A stretch of DNA of 64,000 nucleotides from Trichomonas vaginalis G3 (lineage: Eukaryota; Parabasalia; Trichomonadida; Trichomonadidae), in assembly GCF_026262505.1 (NCBI RefSeq), contig NC_067206.1:15620205-15684204 (forward strand). Direction: 5' to 3'. This document shows positions 59,691 through 64,000 of the stretch, piece by piece (position 1 is the first letter of the stretch; each line of letters opens with the position of its first letter). The notes under the pieces were generated by a model that worked only from the letters and a program-made list of their open reading frames with translations, was not told where the DNA came from and did no database searches. The position numbers and the translations under genes are program-made.

Positions 59691-60441
59691 CTGTTAACAT
59701 ATTTTGGATGAGTAAAAAATACCTTGTTTTGTAGAGTAGGGGTAATTTTAGCTAAAAGTGACACGCCTGTAAAAATGATACACCCGTGAAGGATGCGATT
59801 ACCGATCGGTAATTTCGACAGTTTAGAATTTAAAATTTTTTATGGAACTGTTGCGAGTTTCATAAAGAATTTAAGGAATATAAGCAAAGATTTGAATCAA
59901 AATCTTCGAACTAAGCCGATTGCTTCGCTCGCGGCTTTCTTTATTATTTTAAATTTGCATATTTCCATCAAATGTTCATAAGGTAAAAAAATTCGTTTAT
60001 ATTATTGCAAAATAAAATCTTCATTATCAAAATAATATTAAATGATAATATAATATAATTTATAAACAACTATTATTTAATAAAGTTTAATTGCCAAGGT
60101 TCATCTAATTTTTTGATTTTTAATGTTTTATGAATTTTATTTATCATGTATATATCTAATGAAGATTATATATGTAGAAGATAAGTAGCTTAATATGTAC
60201 GTAAAAATTAATGAAATTTATTTTGAATGTAGAACCGAGCAATTTTCAAATTTTGTGCTTTTTTTGAATTTTCTCGATACCAGATAAGTTGTGTTGGCTA
60301 AATAATATATGGATACAATGTGTCTTATAGATGAATATATGCACAAAGTTTAAGAGGCCATTTTCTTTCAGAAACCGAGATTTGTGAATTTTTTCAAATT
60401 TTGTGCTTTTTTTGATATTGAAATTTCATTTCATTTTTTTG

Positions 60442-62113
60442 ATGCATATCGATACACCATGCGAACTTAAAGAAAGGCTATCTTATATTGATGCTATGAA
60501 AGCTGTCATTGATAACGAATGCCATGCAGGTTGTCCATATCAATTAAAAAAAATCCAAATTTAGGGGAAATAAAATTAAAATTCAGGTGCAGTGCAGATA
60601 AATATGAAGCATGTATCTCATTTCTAAAGGATGATGAAGAATATATCCTAACAGAATATAATGGAACACATAATCACAATCAAATCAAAGATGAGACAAA
60701 GAAATACCACACATTATCACAATGCTATCGTCGGGTACTTATTAATTTTATAAAACAGGGGGTGATCCGAAAATGGCTCAAATTGAATGCGACAAAAAAC
60801 TTGATCTGGATGATCCACTTAACAGGCCATCTTTTTTGAATGCATCTTCAGATCAAATGAAAACAATTCAGGAAAAAGGAAATAAAAAGATCAAAGGTAT
60901 TCAAAAGTACGATGATAATCAATTCAAGTCAACTCAATTATTTAAGGGTATCAAAGAACAAGAGTCACCAAAAGATTTAATTTATTTCGATGTCGATAAT
61001 TACAACAAACCAAAGAAATTAATCTTTTATTATGCTTCTTTCAAATTTCTGGACATAATCAAAATTGTGAAAGAGCATTTTATTGATGCAACCCATTCAT
61101 TACTTGAATTTAAAATGTTGTTTTACATGATATCAGCCAAATTTCCAAATACACATGCATTCCCAATTTTTCAATTTGTCGTTTATCCAAACACTTCAGA
61201 AAATATTGCATTCTGTCTCAAGGCATTTTTTAACTGGGCAAAAGTAAAACCAAAATATTTTATGTCAGATTGTGCACAAGAAATCGAAAATGCGATTATC
61301 AACTCTTTTCCAGAAGTTATCCTTCATTGGTGTGCAGTTCATGTAATGAGGGCGTTCAGAAAAAATTTGAAAGATTATGCATTTGAGAGTTCAGACAAAT
61401 TGATATTAGATACAAAAATGAACTATCTTGCATACGGCAGAAATGGCAAGAAAGAATGGATTGAACCAACGTTCAAAAAAATTCTGGAAATAGCCGAAAA
61501 ATTCCCAGAATTTTCAAAATACATACAAAATCAATGGATATCAAACCAAGAAAGATGGACAGCCGCTGAAAGAGATGAAAATTTAGCTCTCACAAATAAC
61601 ATTTCAGAATCGATTAACAAAAAAATTAAATATTACTACTTTGGCGGAACAATTTTCATGAGATTTGATCGATTTGTGATGAAATTAATCGATTTTATCG
61701 TTCCTTCATTTTATTACAGAATTTCTCAAGATATAAGGCTCAGAGACAAAATTCCAAATCCGTTGCCATCTGAAAAAAAGCCAAAAAAGTCTACAATCAG
61801 ACTGGATACAGAAAAATGTATAATGCTCACTGATAAAATTAAATCGTTAATAGTTAACTCATCAGCAAACTTAAATACGCTTCAATTGGGTTTAGATGAC
61901 CTACTTGATAAAGTTGTCAAGGCAGCAAAGGTTCAAAAACGAATGACCCAGTATTTTTCGAAATTAAGTATCCCAATGGAAATCAAGCTTAGTATTCTCA
62001 CGCAAATTACAGAATTTGGATGCAATACCCCTCAATTCATTGTTGAGAATGCCAAGTCTTTTCAAGATAAAATTATTACAGATTTCCACCTTCAAATTTA
62101 TACAACATTATAA
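60442..62113 (+). pseudogene. MULE transposase with two frameshifts
   Basis: The start at 60442 follows a TCATTTTTTTG initiator identical to that of a host gene. An N-terminal zinc-finger-like part (ECHAGCPYQL, CSADKYEAC, NGTHNHN) precedes the MULE catalytic domain. That domain has acidic residues in FIDATHSLL and MSDCAQEIENAI, then WCAVHVMRAF with the C-x2-H typical of the family, and a C-terminal helical part. The frame shifts twice: near 60550 at a run of eight A and near 60757 at a run of five G. Both lie at single-base runs, so sequencing error is as likely as decay. The rest (60773-62113) is open for 446 codons. Confidence 0.88.
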
Positions 62114-62191
62114 AAATTTATGAATAAAAACTTGATATAAAATAACATTTTTATTTTTACTAAGAAAAAAAGGTTTTTGATAATAAATTTA

Positions 62192-62544
62192 TTTTATTTC
62201 GAAAAAGTAGCAATAATCGTAAAAGGGTATTGATAGGCTTGCTAAAGTAACTAATTTTAGCTGTCAAATACTTTTGTATTTTGAAGTAAATTAGTATAAA
62301 TTTGTTTTTACTTTTATTTCGAAAAAGTAGCAATAATCGTAAAAGGGTATTGATAGGCTTGCTAAAGTAACTAATTTTAGCTGTCAAATACTTTTGTATT
62401 TTGAAGTAAATTAGTATAAATTTGTTTTTACTTTTATTTCGAAAAAGTAGCAATAATCGTAAAAGGGTATTGATAGGCTTGCTAAAGTAACTAATTTTAG
62501 CTGTCAAATACTTTTGTATTTTGAAGTAAATTAGTATAAATTTG
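62192..62544. repeat. 120-bp tandem repeat of the MULE, three units
   Basis: The same unit as at 45668-46140, inverted, three copies. It lies between the transposase stop and the 3' terminal repeat. Confidence 0.9.
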
Positions 62545-62742
62545 ATATTATTTTAACTCCCTTTGAAAACCTCAATTTTCCATACAGAGGGAACGGGAAT
62601 AGCATCCAATATTCCCTGAGAATGGTTGCGCATTCTCAGTTCCCTCTATATTTCGAACGAAGCTCTCATCGGTCTTTTTTTTAATACTAAACGTTTTTTC
62701 CCTGTCACTTTTAGCTAAAATTTGGGTTTGCCTTGTTTTGTA

Positions 62743-63579
62743 TGCATTTAGTACACCTTTATTTTTGATTAAAACTATAAAATTTTTATTCCTTATATAA
62801 TAAATAGTATATGTTACATAAACATGAAATTCAATAGCATTCAATTTTGGATTTTTTAGATTTGGTAAATTTTAGAAGAAATAAAATCAGCAATCAAAAT
62901 AAAGAAACTTTTTTTGTATCTTCTATGATTACCTTTTGGTACTAAATTTTGCATTAATAAGTAAATTATCTGTATTATTCTGTGAGCACAAGCCCTCAGT
63001 TATGCTGGTAGTGAATGATGAATCGTCATTTTGCGAAGAGAACGCGATTATTAAGGTAATTTTGAGAATTGTCTTGAATTATTTAAAATTAAAGTTAATT
63101 GAATAGGTAGGAAACTAGCCTTTGCTAAATTTGTATAATATGACCTTATTCTAGTTGGATCTGAGAATATTTTGCTGAAATAATAAATTATATCGCCGAT
63201 TTATGAAAATTTCTCTGTTGGGACCGACTCGCTGAAACGTATTAGTGTTAATGGTAACTTGTCTGAATTTTCAAATTTTTTCGAAATCCAAAAAATCACA
63301 AACAAAAGCATCAAAATTAGATTTGCATTTAAGGTTTTCTTTTTTTTGGAAAATAAAAATATTTTTCCCCAATAAAGTTTATTTTTACTTTTGAGAGGAA
63401 TAGAAACGTTATTTTGGAATTTTGAAACAACAGAAATGTTCCATTTTTTAATTTTTGATTGAACCGTTATCCATTGAAAAACCTCGATTTTAAAATGTTA
63501 TTCCAAAATATTCATCTAATGATATAGTATATATTTATTAATTATTACTTTTTATTCAATTTTCACTTTTGGCGGGATT
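62743..63579. other. Intergenic, no supported gene
   Basis: AT-rich spacer between the MULE and the last gene. Nothing recognisable on either strand. Confidence 0.5.
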
Positions 63580-63592
63580 TCATTTTTTTTTT
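63580..63592 (+). promoter_or_regulatory. Initiator (TCATTTTTTTT)
   Basis: TCA plus a T run six bases before the ATG at 63598, matching the trichomonad Inr; this supports the chosen start. Confidence 0.6.
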
Positions 63593-63597
63593 GTTGT

Positions 63598-64000
63598 ATG
63601 GGCCATATTGTTCACCCAAAACGGAAAACAAAGGCAATGCATAACATTTTACTCCACGAATGTCGTCGACTCTCAGCGCGACAGATGCTTGGTGCTTGCA
63701 TAATGACCGGAATGCCATATACAAAAGGTGCTCGCTTTCTTTCTCTTTGTGGAACTAAGCCCCCTGTGAAGAGTGGTGTCATGAGACAACAGAGATTTTG
63801 TGACGATAAGATTAGAAGACTTAAAAGTATTTCCCTAATGCTGTCGAGAAAGTCCTTCAGTGGTTACTTATCCATTGATGCAAGATGGACGCACAGGCGA
63901 AACTCGCCAAGTTGTACAGTAACTGCGCTCGATGCTGTCACAAAAAGAGTTCTTGCATGCGTGAACATCAACCATATTGGTGGAAACAGACAGCATGCTC
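63598..64000 (+). CDS. Transposase-like protein, cut by the window end
   Basis: An open frame of 134 codons from the ATG at 63598 to the window end. The N-terminal half is helical and basic (HECRRLSARQMLGACIM, VMRQQRFCDDKIRRL). Near the end, YLSIDARWTHRRNSPSCTV followed by ALDAVTKRVLACVNI resembles the first catalytic strand of DDE transposases of the Kolobok/Mutator-like type (I-D-A/G-x-W-x-x-R). Base composition is more GC-rich than the spacer. The missing C-terminal part decides the family. Confidence 0.55.
   Translation, partial: MGHIVHPKRKTKAMHNILLHECRRLSARQMLGACIMTGMPYTKGARFLSLCGTKPPVKSGVMRQQRFCDDKIRRLKSISLMLSRKSFSGYLSIDARWTHRRNSPSCTVTALDAVTKRVLACVNINHIGGNRQHA

Larger units (their letters stand above)
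59734..62732 (+). mobile_element. Mutator-like element (MULE), full length
   Basis: A 3.0-kb element with ends GAGTAGGGGTAATTTTAGC and, at the other side, the complement of GGCAAACCCAAATTTTAGC, sharing AATTTTAGCTAAAAGTGACA. A 10-bp target duplication TTGTTTTGTA lies at 59724-59733 and 62733-62742, in the usual 9-11-bp range for Mutator elements. It holds one transposase gene and three units of a 120-bp tandem repeat. The deleted relative at 45479-46531 shows the family has been mobile here. Confidence 0.95.

Overview
The window is AT-rich DNA from a trichomonad (parabasalid) protist of the Trichomonas/Tritrichomonas kind; I cannot name the species. Four things point there. The host genes are compact and look intronless. 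Most carry an initiator of the form TCA(T/C) plus a T run just before the ATG. The fructose-bisphosphate aldolase is class II. The DNA is packed with Polinton/Maverick, Mutator-like and hAT elements.

About two thirds of the window is Polinton. Element 1 runs from before base 1 to about 21.3 kb. From left to right it holds a structural block (minor structural protein, packaging ATPase, penton-like protein, long fibre), an integrase, KilA-N genes, a protein-primed DNA polymerase B, a second minor-structural gene, the major capsid gene and small genes. A decayed hAT transposase (21448-22785) and a GC-rich repeat block (22786-23110) follow.

Element 2 is complete at its ends: 23571-45243, with 815-bp terminal inverted repeats (TIRs), AG at both 5' ends and a 6-bp target duplication AAATTA on both sides. 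Inside are a gene lying wholly within each TIR, polymerase B, an integrase, a primase-helicase cassette bracketed by inverted arrays of a ~120-bp repeat, a tRNA-like sequence, KilA-N, fibre, penton-like, minor structural, ATPase and major capsid genes, and two small amphipathic proteins. Several genes in both elements are broken and both are treated as fossils.

From 45.2 kb on is host DNA. It holds a secreted repeat protein with a discoidin-like end, class II aldolase, an HP1-like chromo-shadow protein divergent from a tetraspanin, tRNA-Thr(UGU), a RING-type protein and a small membrane protein. Between these lie a full Mutator-like element (59734-62732, 10-bp target duplication), an internally deleted relative (45479-46531, 9-bp duplication), a likely non-autonomous element (58200-59690) and, at the right edge, the start of another transposase-like gene.

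The most unusual signal is a family of short GC-rich two-hairpin units scattered through both Polintons, some in frame inside genes. Their stem sequences differ between copies yet stay paired. I saw none in the host DNA or the other transposons. The next most unusual are the primase-helicase cassette with iteron-like flanks, phage-tail-collar fibres on both Polintons, and a TAAATG-type start context on Polinton genes that host genes lack.
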